Source: a virus
IMG/VR virus record: IMGVR_UViG_3300017527_000515
Location: 51,458 to 115,457 of that record
Length of the DNA stretch: 64,000 nucleotides
Direction: 5' to 3' (one strand)
Position numbers and translations under genes: made by a program
The notes under the pieces: generated by a model
Database searches by the model: none
Seen by the model: the letters and a program-made list of their open reading frames with translations, nothing else
What the model was told of the DNA's origin: nothing
Shown here: positions 54,513 to 62,659 of the stretch, piece by piece
Position numbering within the stretch: the first letter of the stretch is position 1
How the letters are laid out: each line of letters begins with the position of its first letter

Positions 54513-56111
54513 TTATCCGTTTCTGCGGATTTTGTTGCCTGACAAGATATCAGCCAGATCAACTTCACCCTTAACAACATACAAGTCATTAGTTGAACGG
54601 AAACCAAAGGTCTGGGTAGCATTCGAGCCCAGATCCAAGGTGTAAGCTTCATCAGTAATCTTCAAATGCTCAACAACGATGGTCTTCAATGGATACTCTT
54701 GATCATCTTCAATGTACGTACCCATCGTACTATTATACCAATAATCCTGACCAATCAGCTCGTTGTCTGCGCCAAGAATCTTACGGTCAGCACCAGTTCC
54801 ACCACCAGCTTCCTCATCAGTCTGAGCGTAAACTTTCACCACTAGTAGAAGATTGTCCTTACCAAACAAGTCGGCAAGATCGATCTCATCTAGGTCGCCA
54901 GATTCAAACTCGGTCAATTTACCAGCAAAACGAGCCCAATGTTCTAGATCGCCAGCTGTAGTATCCATAGTCACTGTGATAGGAATCGGCAGTGTTAATG
55001 GACGGTCATAAGGACCAAGATGACCTAACTCTGTGAGAGCTTCACGGGTAAGATCAGATGTGATTGTAGCAGATGTGAATCTCCATGCTATAGCGTCTTC
55101 CCATCCAGCAGCGTAAGTCTCATCCGGGTCAATCAGGTAAACTTCTACCTGGCCCTGACGAAGAGCTCCTACTGATTCGGGTCTGTCGTCGGCATCTAGA
55201 ATTTCAAAGTATTTATTGCTGGTAGTTGAATCATAAGCATCGGCAGCATAAATAACCTCGACTCTGTCTCCGGCCACAGGCGCGTTAGCACCAGTCGGAA
55301 AATACAAGGTATCTGTGGCTGAATTATACACGTAGTTTTCAGCGTCAGAAGCAACACCAGCTTCAACTTCCATATTCACCGCTTCGCCGACTGTGTTATT
55401 AAACCAAGTGACACCTGGAGCGCCTGACAATGTTCGCCTTAAGAAACCCATAGTACCATCACTCAAATCAACGATGTTTCCACCGTCTGTTGCGATTGTC
55501 ATCTGTGTTTCAGCAGCAACATCCAAATATTCAAAATTTACGAATCTACCATCATTCAATAACCACATCTTCTGGTCTGTTTCAGCACCATAGTTCTCGG
55601 TCGCGTTAGCACCAGTGGTGTAACTAAACTCTAAACTATTAATATAAACCTCATCCATCCACATGGTCTGGTCGATGTTATCGGCCAGTGTACCTAGTGA
55701 ACACTCGTCCTGGACAGGAGCCCATAGCGAAACACCGGTTAAATTACCACACGTAATAGCGAAGTCGGGTAGACCAACACCGTGGTAGTAATCACCTGTC
55801 TCAGCACCGTACTCATCCACAACGGCCAAGTTTGCACCGCTGGAAGTAGGGGCCATCAGCATGTCTCTCTTCTCGCCTGCTGCGACCTGAGCCAGAATAG
55901 CAAGTGTGCGAACATCTCCAAAATCGTTGGTATTCAGCGTAACCGCCACAGCGGGTACGTCGTCGACCACGTCGACAATGTCCAAATGACCAAGCTCGAA
56001 GATATCCTCGGAGGTGAATGTCGTGGTGCTTCCAAGAGACTGGACCCTATAAAGAACCTCACCGTTGCACCATACACTCTGTGATGCATAGATTATTCTA
56101 TTTCTAGCCAT
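54513..56111 (-). CDS. Major tail tube protein with two duplicated tube domains (532 aa)
   Basis: The start is ATG 56111 with AGGAGG upstream. An internal duplication is clear: TSEDIFELGHLDIVDVVDDV (Glu39) and LTREALTELGHLGPYDRPLT (Glu361), each followed by P-x-x-(V/I)-x-VT-(L/M)-x-T and GD; and later NSLEFSYTTGANATENYG against VVEHLKITDEAY...SNATQTFG. About 120 extra residues (~195-320) sit between the two domains. Position before the chaperones and tape measure fits the tube. A double-domain subunit would build trimeric rings, as known for phage T5 pb6; that is inference for this phage. Confidence 0.85.
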   Translation of the reverse strand: MARNRIIYASQSVWCNGEVLYRVQSLGSTTTFTSEDIFELGHLDIVDVVDDVPAVAVTLNTNDFGDVRTLAILAQVAAGEKRDMLMAPTSSGANLAVVDEYGAETGDYYHGVGLPDFAITCGNLTGVSLWAPVQDECSLGTLADNIDQTMWMDEVYINSLEFSYTTGANATENYGAETDQKMWLLNDGRFVNFEYLDVAAETQMTIATDGGNIVDLSDGTMGFLRRTLSGAPGVTWFNNTVGEAVNMEVEAGVASDAENYVYNSATDTLYFPTGANAPVAGDRVEVIYAADAYDSTTSNKYFEILDADDRPESVGALRQGQVEVYLIDPDETYAAGWEDAIAWRFTSATITSDLTREALTELGHLGPYDRPLTLPIPITVTMDTTAGDLEHWARFAGKLTEFESGDLDEIDLADLFGKDNLLLVVKVYAQTDEEAGGGTGADRKILGADNELIGQDYWYNSTMGTYIEDDQEYPLKTIVVEHLKITDEAYTLDLGSNATQTFGFRSTNDLYVVKGEVDLADILSGNKIRRNG

Positions 56112-56237
56112 AATGTCTCAATCCTCCTATGATATTAATTATCTCGGAAAAATTATCAGGTTGGGTTTAAAAATACAAATCAATCCTACATACCATTACC
56201 GGACTGAGGCGGTCTAATAATAGTAGTCCTTTCCCTC
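56112..56237 (-). other. 126-base intergenic gap upstream of the tail tube gene
   Basis: One of the two longest non-coding gaps in the window. The minus strand is AT-rich near the tube gene (ATTTTTAAA, then CTGATAATTTTT), which could hold a late promoter, but no -35/-10 pair has good spacing. A loose GGACT/AGTCC inverted repeat has a 19-base loop and no U-tract. The tube's AGGAGG site is at its downstream end. Confidence 0.3.
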
Positions 56238-57203
56238 CTACATATAAGTGTAGGTAACTAAATCAAATGATACTTTCGACCTGTAGGCATTCAGGTCGCT
56301 TAACATAACTTCATTACGATCTCTAGTCATAACCAGTGGCAAGCTGACATGACGCGAAGTTACATTCATAAATTCCATATTTCCAATAATATGTGATGCA
56401 TGCTCTCTATTGAATAGAGAGGTTAGTTTATTATCGTTTTCCTTACGGCCATACCATGTTCCGTCGTAATCTAACATAGTTCCTAATGGAAAATTATATA
56501 GTGGTGCGCTTTTGTTGAATAGAGAATCTACTAGCTCCTCAACTATGTCGTTTCTCTCAGCTGGGTTGGTTGCAAAGACATGTAAATCCACCTTACGTGT
56601 CTGTTTTTTACCGCCACCTAGCTGATAACCAGCCTTATCTGTACCATGCATATCTATAACTATAACTGGGGGATCGGCTGCCTCAACAGCTGCCCATTCG
56701 TCCACCAGACTAACATAGTTCCAGTGGTAGTCTATATAATAAGGTATCACAGTACCGTCGGTGATAATACGACCGTCTAAATAATCTATCATATATTCAT
56801 CTTCTGGTATAATCATGCCATCAGAATCGTATACATTAATCCTGTCAGACTGTTCTGGTATACCCAGAATCTCATTACCTTCCATATCTGTACCAGACAC
56901 AACCACATATGGAGCACACTGGCCTGTACCTGACATTACAGTTCCAGAGTCTAAATACACCCATCCACGGCCTCGTTCTGTTGGACTGGGAGCAAACCCG
57001 TCTGTGTCCTCACACCACTCTGTAAGAGCTTCAAACACCATGAAATCTGTTTCACAGAATTCCTCCGTGTCCAGCTTCTGTAATGGTGCCAGTTGCTCAA
57101 ACTCGATAAATTCAAACAGTCCTACATGCTTGAGGTGATAATATAGGCTCAAGTCTTCCTTACGTAAGCTTCTCATTTCACTGCCATGGAAAGTATAACC
57201 CAT
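56238..57203 (-). CDS. Tail terminator / neck protein candidate (321 aa)
   Basis: I start it at ATG 57203, which overlaps the previous stop (TAATG) and has AAGGAG 11 bases upstream; the longer reading would use TTG 57251 inside the previous gene. The C-terminal half contains QTRKVDLHVFATNPAERNDI followed by VEELVDSLF and a strand-rich end, a style seen in tail terminator or completion proteins that cap the tube. It lies immediately before the tail tube gene, the usual place for a terminator. Role inferred from order and pattern. Confidence 0.72.
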   Translation of the reverse strand: MGYTFHGSEMRSLRKEDLSLYYHLKHVGLFEFIEFEQLAPLQKLDTEEFCETDFMVFEALTEWCEDTDGFAPSPTERGRGWVYLDSGTVMSGTGQCAPYVVVSGTDMEGNEILGIPEQSDRINVYDSDGMIIPEDEYMIDYLDGRIITDGTVIPYYIDYHWNYVSLVDEWAAVEAADPPVIVIDMHGTDKAGYQLGGGKKQTRKVDLHVFATNPAERNDIVEELVDSLFNKSAPLYNFPLGTMLDYDGTWYGRKENDNKLTSLFNREHASHIIGNMEFMNVTSRHVSLPLVMTRDRNEVMLSDLNAYRSKVSFDLVTYTYM

Positions 57204-57841
57204 TATCTCGCTATCTCCTTCTGTGATTCCTTGATTGCTTCGGATATCCAATCATTCATATTCTCTTCCACATAGTCATCAGCCGGGCTGAATATGTCAA
57301 CAGGAGGTGTGTTAGAAAAAGGATACTTAACTACATCCTGTTTGGGATAAACCTCACGCCATCTACGTCTTAAACCACCTGTCAATCTCAACAGGTAAAT
57401 TCTTTTTTTAATAGGTACAGCTCTATCAAATGGTTGTATATTAGGACGTTTGTCATACATGGCGATGTATTGTTCCTCATCTATCTCCACAAACGTACCT
57501 ATTGTTCCCTCTAGTATGTTTTCTACTATTCTAAGACTGCCCTGATTCCAGTTGAACGTGTCAAGTGCGGGGGTCATTAGTTTAGTCTCTTTCCTACCTT
57601 CCACTATCCATTCGAATCCTAATAGAGCCTCTTCGAATTCATCCCTGTAATATATAGGGTTCGTTCTAGACCTTCTATCTGTAACACGGCCAGTTAATTC
57701 TATATCGTAAGTAGATAGTATAATATCCTGTATGTTAGGTATATAATAGTTCTCTAGGTTCTCTATCAGTCTTTCTTGTACCAGCCTATCGAATTGTATT
57801 ACCTTCTTTTTTACGGCCACTCTGGATAATTCAGTTGCCAT
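57203..57841 (-). CDS. Neck / tail-completion protein candidate (212 aa)
   Basis: The start is ATG 57841, one base overlap with the previous stop; AAGGAT upstream is modest, so translation is probably coupled. It has an N-terminal helix (FDRLVQERLIENLENYYIPN), a mixed centre and a C-terminal acidic helix. Between the zinc-ribbon head-closure candidate and the terminator candidate, it matches the usual place of an HK97 gp10-type completion protein. No specific motif proves it. Confidence 0.65.
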   Translation of the reverse strand: MATELSRVAVKKKVIQFDRLVQERLIENLENYYIPNIQDIILSTYDIELTGRVTDRRSRTNPIYYRDEFEEALLGFEWIVEGRKETKLMTPALDTFNWNQGSLRIVENILEGTIGTFVEIDEEQYIAMYDKRPNIQPFDRAVPIKKRIYLLRLTGGLRRRWREVYPKQDVVKYPFSNTPPVDIFSPADDYVEENMNDWISEAIKESQKEIAR

Positions 57842-58446
57842 TATTGATAATCCTTAATGATCTCACCACTGTCTATACTAGGCTTCTCTGTGGTGAAAGC
57901 TGTAATAATTAGAACAGCCTGAGTGCCCAATCCTCTTAGGACTGGTGGTTTAGAGATCTTACACTCTACCCCATCTACCACTATTCTGGAGCTGTTCTTA
58001 AATAGGTCATAATATTTAGGATCGGCTTTAAGCTGGACCAATGTGCTGCCTTCTGTACCCGCGGCCGTAAACGTGATAGAGTTTCTGGAACCTCGTGCTC
58101 CTGGGTCCCAAGTTACAACACAGTCTGCCCATACCTTCCTCTTGATGGTCAAATAACCTTGGCCTCTACATACCGGGCACCTGCCGAATTTAAAGTACCT
58201 GTAATTTATACCGGTGCCTCCGTTGTCTTCATACTCGCCCTGCTTTAAGATAGCCTCGGTAGGAGTCCACTTACATTTCCCTGTAGAATTATCGGTGAAC
58301 TTGTCATAGTAACAATTAGGACACTCGAGCTTCTTAGGCTGCTTATAAACCTCAACCTTGCGGCTCAGTCCCTTAATGACGTTCCGAATGGCTTTCTTGT
58401 GTTTTTCTTTAACACGCTTGCTTATGCGAGTTCTGTGTATTGGCAT
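57841..58446 (-). CDS. Zinc-ribbon head-closure candidate (201 aa)
   Basis: The start is ATG 58446 with AGAGGAT upstream. The basic N-terminal ~40 residues are followed by two cysteine pairs, CPNC (42/45) and CPVCRGQG (90/93), forming a probable zinc ribbon; the second has a DnaJ-like CxxCxGxG shape. The C-terminal 100 residues are beta-rich (VVTWDPGARGSRNSITF, SRIVVDGVECKI), as in head-closure or stopper proteins. It sits between the adaptor and tail-completion candidates. Function inferred; a nucleic-acid-binding role for the ribbon is possible. Confidence 0.68.
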   Translation of the reverse strand: MPIHRTRISKRVKEKHKKAIRNVIKGLSRKVEVYKQPKKLECPNCYYDKFTDNSTGKCKWTPTEAILKQGEYEDNGGTGINYRYFKFGRCPVCRGQGYLTIKRKVWADCVVTWDPGARGSRNSITFTAAGTEGSTLVQLKADPKYYDLFKNSSRIVVDGVECKISKPPVLRGLGTQAVLIITAFTTEKPSIDSGEIIKDYQ

Positions 58447-58462
58447 ATTGGATTATCCTCTA

Positions 58463-59437
58463 TTATTCTACCCTAACTCCCTCAATACCTCTCAGTATTA
58501 AAGACTGAACTAAATCATCTAGCTGCTTGTTTAAATCATCCAATAAGTCATCTCTAAAATTAAATCCTGGCGATGGGTCGTAGATGGACCCTTCATCTTT
58601 TATAAGAGCGCCGTCTTCGATAGCATCATGCCAATTCTCTTGCTGCAATAGCCTCTTAGCAGTATATAATACATACGCTTGCTGTGTTGCATTAGTTACT
58701 GTTAGTGGTGGTGGCGGTGGACAGTCGTTAAAAGCTTCCAGGATCTGTCTATCAGAATGTCTGAAAGTGTAGTACCATATATCCACTCCTCTAGTATTAT
58801 CACATGTACCAGAACATACCACCTCTGTTACGTTAATGCAATCCTCAAACATTAAGTATCTGTATCCATTTATTGTTGGATTAGCCGTGGTGTTGAATTG
58901 TACTCCTCCCATAGTTACACAGGTAGGCCATCCCTTCTCGTCCAGCTCGTATGTCATACCATCAGGGTGAATAGAAGAGGCAGCTTCTTCACCGTATTCT
59001 CTGTTTAGATCTATGGGGTCACCGATTAACCTACGTATCTCATCTACCACTAGTTTTTCTTCATCTGTCATACTCATCTCTGGTGGGTAGCATGGATCAT
59101 AAAATAGATCTGCTCCTTCGCCGCGGACGGCATCACTCCACCCGCTGACTACTCCAGATGTTGTAGATAGATAATATCTAGATTGATACCAGTTGTCTGA
59201 TGTACCAGGATCATACGCTGTATATCCCGGCCTACTTTCACCGTTGTCTACCGCATAATAATAGGTAGTAGGTGTTGCCAAAGTTATATATGACAGATTA
59301 GAATTCACTATACCTAGATCAGTAAGAGCTATAGGAGTAGTCATTAATTCATCCTCTGCTCTCCTAATCTCTACTCTGTCATAGACTTGTATAACTTGAC
59401 TAATGTTGTCTACTATGACTGTTAATCGTATTGCCAT
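58463..59437 (-). CDS. Head-tail adaptor candidate with N-terminal fibronectin-like domain (324 aa)
   Basis: The start is ATG 59437 with AAGGGG upstream. Residues ~1-105 look like a fibronectin III-type unit (VEIRRAEDEL, TTYYYAVDNG, YYLSTTSGVVSGWSD). Then TDEEKLVVDEIRRLIGDP resembles the first helix of connector-adaptor proteins, and near the C-terminus TQQAYVLYTAKRLLQQENWH plus a final helix pair continues that pattern. A short CPPPPP run lies between. Probably binds the portal or head-completion ring; the N-terminal domain would be an added decoration. Confidence 0.68.
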   Translation of the reverse strand: MAIRLTVIVDNISQVIQVYDRVEIRRAEDELMTTPIALTDLGIVNSNLSYITLATPTTYYYAVDNGESRPGYTAYDPGTSDNWYQSRYYLSTTSGVVSGWSDAVRGEGADLFYDPCYPPEMSMTDEEKLVVDEIRRLIGDPIDLNREYGEEAASSIHPDGMTYELDEKGWPTCVTMGGVQFNTTANPTINGYRYLMFEDCINVTEVVCSGTCDNTRGVDIWYYTFRHSDRQILEAFNDCPPPPPLTVTNATQQAYVLYTAKRLLQQENWHDAIEDGALIKDEGSIYDPSPGFNFRDDLLDDLNKQLDDLVQSLILRGIEGVRVE

Positions 59438-59449
59438 TGTCTATGCCCC

Positions 59450-61639
59450 TTAAGTTAAATTTCCTGGTGGCGGAAAGGCGCTCATTTGAGGCCTAAAGTC
59501 CACCGCTCCAGCTTTCATTGATGGTGTGTTAGTAAGATCGGCTTCCATTTCAGGCTTGCCGACATCCACTACGCCCTCTCTAATGGTGGCGCCTATTACG
59601 AACTCTACGTTATCTAAATAGAATCCATTACTTCCTGTGGATTCCATTGTTAATTTTTTTAGATTAATTGGTGCTGTTAAGCCAAAATCTTCTAGAGGTA
59701 TTAGAACTCTCTGCCATTGATTTAAGTTTATTGTTTCTAAGTATGCAGATAATAATAATGAGTTGCCGTCCTCAAAGTATAGCTGTGTGTCTGCAGTCCA
59801 TTGTTTTAAATTTATATACATACTAAGTAGATCATAATCATCTACGTTGTTGTCGTGTGTATCTTGAAAGCGTATCTTTTTATTATTAGTAAATCCAGTA
59901 GCATCTAAACCATTTGTGCCTTCATATTTAGCGTAGGCTGCTTCAACTCCATGACCTGTGTGGGCCCAATCTCCGCCAGAGTCATGTTCACCAGTACCGT
60001 TCCAGATAACAAGGGAACACTCTTCGCCACATACGGTATCCACATAGATAACTTCATAATCAGTGGTATCACCGTTGCCATGGACAAAGCCTGTAATTTT
60101 AAAATAATTCTGTTCAGAGAAAGCAATAGTCTTTTCTTTCTGATCCATATCTGTGGGGCTTTCCCATATAAGCTCGTACGGGCCAGCTATTCCAGAAGTG
60201 GTGCTTCTCTCTATTTCCCAATGGTACGCGCTCACAGAGCCGTCAAGTGAGGTGCCGAACACTGTTAGTTCGTAATAACAATCATTCTTAACTACCACTA
60301 CGGTAGTTTCTATAGCTAAATTCTTTAATTCACAAGCAGTATGGTCAACCCATCCATCATTCCAATATGCACAGAGTTCTACAGTTACGTCATCAGATAC
60401 TGGTGTATTGCTGTATATGTAAGTTTTAGGAACGTCATTTACGTTGTCTATATTACCTTCATCATTCCATTCCCAATCGTACTCTTCACCCGCTCCTGCT
60501 GTACCTACTCTGCTATCGTTGGATGTTAGGTTATTAAATATTACTCCGCTTGTTACCGCCACCGGATCTGGTACTTGGTCGAAATCTACAGTAGGACCGC
60601 CGAAATATAACTGATAAAAATTCTCGTTATAATATACAGTCTGGTCATCAAAACCGTCGTTCCAATGTACCGCTATGGACACATTATGTGTTCCAGGATC
60701 GGTGAAGGCACCAGGCGACGCCGTATGGCCATACCAAGAAGTACCTTCACCGTTGGTGTGGGGAACTATATCTGAAACAGCATGACCGGCACTAACGGTG
60801 TTTGTGTCGTCCGCTATAGTCCAGTCTATACTGGTTATTCTGCTGTACGGATTACTACCATTGTAATCGAATGTTACCACTGTATCTGGTGTCTCTACCT
60901 GGTTGCTGCCATTGTCCTGATTACAATCTATATCTGGACTAGGTGCCGGATACTTAATTCTTATATCCTCAGTACCAGTTACCGTACCACCACAGTGATC
61001 TTCTATTACTATCTGTACTGTATAGTCTCCTGCTGCACTCCAACTGTGAGATCCTCCCGCTGCTCCAGGGAGGTTATTATCTTCATTTCCATCATCCCAA
61101 TCATAATGTGTGAATCTAACATAGTTAACATAGTATATAGGCTCACTATCATCGTATAGATACATGTGTTCCATGGTAGTACCTGACCAGTCCCATGTAT
61201 GTATATCATTACTATTGTTAGATGATGAATATGTAACACCGGCCACTCCATCTGTGGGGAATGACCAAATCAAACTAGGTAATAGATTTTTCTTTACCTG
61301 AGTGGGATTTGTATAAGTACTAGCTCCTGTTAATGGTATCTCAACTGCTCCCCACTCACCTAATACTGAGCAGTCAGTTCCCATTCTATCTCCACCTACC
61401 CAAAATACTACTACAACCACATCTCCCGCGGCCACAGTACCGTCCTGTCCAACCCAATCACCGTCTCCTAGATTAATATTCCAGTAGCCGGAAGCCTCCA
61501 CTGTTCTAACTGCATTCCATGTAGAAGGAGAAGACCCGGCACCCACCTTACAGAAATAGCCCTGATACTGCACATTTGAGCTACTCAAAGTACCATCATC
61601 TAGAGAACAGAAACCATCAAATGTTATATTAAGTGCCAT
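59450..61639 (-). CDS. 729-aa PKD/Ig-repeat protein with carbohydrate-binding-like C-terminus
   Basis: The start is ATG 61639 preceded by GGGGAG. It contains several PKD/Ig-like units, each with a WDDG/WNDG-type turn (HYDWDDGNEDN, HWNDGFDDQT, YWNDGWVDHT). Residues ~565-690 look like a jelly-roll carbohydrate-binding module: KKIRFQDTHDNN, YDLLSMYINLKQW, LNQWQRVLIPLEDFGL, then STGSNGFYLDNVEFV. Such domains on virions usually bind host or environmental glycans weakly. It lies upstream of the neck genes, so it may be a head decoration or neck whisker rather than a tail-tip protein. Confidence 0.82.
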   Translation of the reverse strand: MALNITFDGFCSLDDGTLSSSNVQYQGYFCKVGAGSSPSTWNAVRTVEASGYWNINLGDGDWVGQDGTVAAGDVVVVVFWVGGDRMGTDCSVLGEWGAVEIPLTGASTYTNPTQVKKNLLPSLIWSFPTDGVAGVTYSSSNNSNDIHTWDWSGTTMEHMYLYDDSEPIYYVNYVRFTHYDWDDGNEDNNLPGAAGGSHSWSAAGDYTVQIVIEDHCGGTVTGTEDIRIKYPAPSPDIDCNQDNGSNQVETPDTVVTFDYNGSNPYSRITSIDWTIADDTNTVSAGHAVSDIVPHTNGEGTSWYGHTASPGAFTDPGTHNVSIAVHWNDGFDDQTVYYNENFYQLYFGGPTVDFDQVPDPVAVTSGVIFNNLTSNDSRVGTAGAGEEYDWEWNDEGNIDNVNDVPKTYIYSNTPVSDDVTVELCAYWNDGWVDHTACELKNLAIETTVVVVKNDCYYELTVFGTSLDGSVSAYHWEIERSTTSGIAGPYELIWESPTDMDQKEKTIAFSEQNYFKITGFVHGNGDTTDYEVIYVDTVCGEECSLVIWNGTGEHDSGGDWAHTGHGVEAAYAKYEGTNGLDATGFTNNKKIRFQDTHDNNVDDYDLLSMYINLKQWTADTQLYFEDGNSLLLSAYLETINLNQWQRVLIPLEDFGLTAPINLKKLTMESTGSNGFYLDNVEFVIGATIREGVVDVGKPEMEADLTNTPSMKAGAVDFRPQMSAFPPPGNLT

Positions 61640-61642
61640 CTA

Positions 61643-62101
61643 TTATTGTTCTCCCCAGGTAATTAAATAAGGCGCGTTAGGTCCTATTATTTTAATCCAA
61701 AAACCTGAAATCTCCTGGTGTATACCATCAGAATAAACCAATTGGAAATTATGAGGGCTGCTGGTAGGTGTTGACCCTGCAACATAACTCCAGAAAAATT
61801 GGTTATCACCTAGATAGGTGTTTGCTACTTCTACTATAGTTTCTACGCCTGATACTGTCGCGTAGAGATCATCAATTTGTTCAAGTACGTAGTTTTCAAA
61901 CTTAGATACAGTTACATCATCATGAACATGCTCGTGTGCTGTGCTATCCCAATATCCGTACATAATAGGTACAGCTATTAACTGCCAGCCATATTCTAAT
62001 TGTATAGATCCAGAACCACCCACACCACTGATGGTAGTTCCCTCACCACAACAAGTGAGATCATAACCGGCCCAGGCTATGTAGTTCATGTTCATTGGCA
62101 T
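61643..62101 (-). CDS. 152-aa hypothetical virion protein
   Basis: The start is ATG 62101, directly abutting the previous TAA. It has a beta-rich N-terminus (GSIQLEYGWQLIAVPIMYGYW), a His-rich loop HEHVHDD, a helix (ENYVLEQIDDLYATV) and a beta C-terminus ending WGEQ. No recognised domain. Probably part of the same head or neck fiber complex as the flanking genes. Confidence 0.75.
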   Translation of the reverse strand: MPMNMNYIAWAGYDLTCCGEGTTISGVGGSGSIQLEYGWQLIAVPIMYGYWDSTAHEHVHDDVTVSKFENYVLEQIDDLYATVSGVETIVEVANTYLGDNQFFWSYVAGSTPTSSPHNFQLVYSDGIHQEISGFWIKIIGPNAPYLITWGEQ

Positions 62102-62632
62102 TTAGCTAGGATCTCCCATCTTATACGGAGCACAATCGGCTTCGTCTCTGTACCAAGCGTAAACAACACCAGAGGTAGTCGTACCTGACCACGTAGTGTC
62201 GCTGTCGTATTTAATTTTAGTAATTGTGTAATCTGATTGACCCAAACCAACCTTCCTAATTGTTTGACTTGAGGTAGCGATAGCGTTTTCTCTGAGGACG
62301 TCTTCAACTGAAATATTATAATGCCTGTTTTGTTTCTCGAGGTCGTATATACTTTCTGGGTTGACGATAACCTCTTCAGTATTGGTGATAAATCCAGAGC
62401 AGGTGGCGTAGATAATATACTCCCCTGCCGTAGGAATGTTTTCCTCGGATCTATATATTCCGGGCTCTACTATTGACTCCGTCAGAGTCCCATCAATTGG
62501 AGGACTAAGCGGAAAGTCATTCATTTGTCTGATATCGTAATATACCGTCTGACCGCCTGCCAACTGCCCGGTGTTCTCATCTATAAGCGAGACCAAGATC
62601 GGAAATATTTCGTTTTTGTCAACCCTTATCAT
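62102..62632 (-). CDS. 176-aa Ig-like virion protein
   Basis: The start is ATG 62632 with GAGGAAA upstream. Residues ~10-95 form one beta-sandwich unit (PILVSLIDENTGQLAGGQTV, then EPGIYRSEENIPTAGEYIIY) of the kind common in phage fibers and capsid fibers. The C-terminal half has a short helix and two strands (DYTITKIKYDSD, GVVYAWYRDEAD). Sits between the fiber-like protein and the PKD-repeat protein. Likely an attachment or linker protein. Confidence 0.76.
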   Translation of the reverse strand: MIRVDKNEIFPILVSLIDENTGQLAGGQTVYYDIRQMNDFPLSPPIDGTLTESIVEPGIYRSEENIPTAGEYIIYATCSGFITNTEEVIVNPESIYDLEKQNRHYNISVEDVLRENAIATSSQTIRKVGLGQSDYTITKIKYDSDTTWSGTTTSGVVYAWYRDEADCAPYKMGDPS

Positions 62633-62659
62633 AAAGACTTTTCCTCGCTATCCTATTTT

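Noticed and set aside
56150-56237. GGACT/AGTCC inverted repeat as a terminator before the tail tube gene
   Set aside because: Only 5 base pairs, a 19-base loop and no U-tract.
57204-57251. Longer start (TTG at 57251) for the tail terminator candidate
   Set aside because: The ATG at 57203 forms a TAATG overlap and has AAGGAG upstream; the TTG lies deep in the preceding gene.
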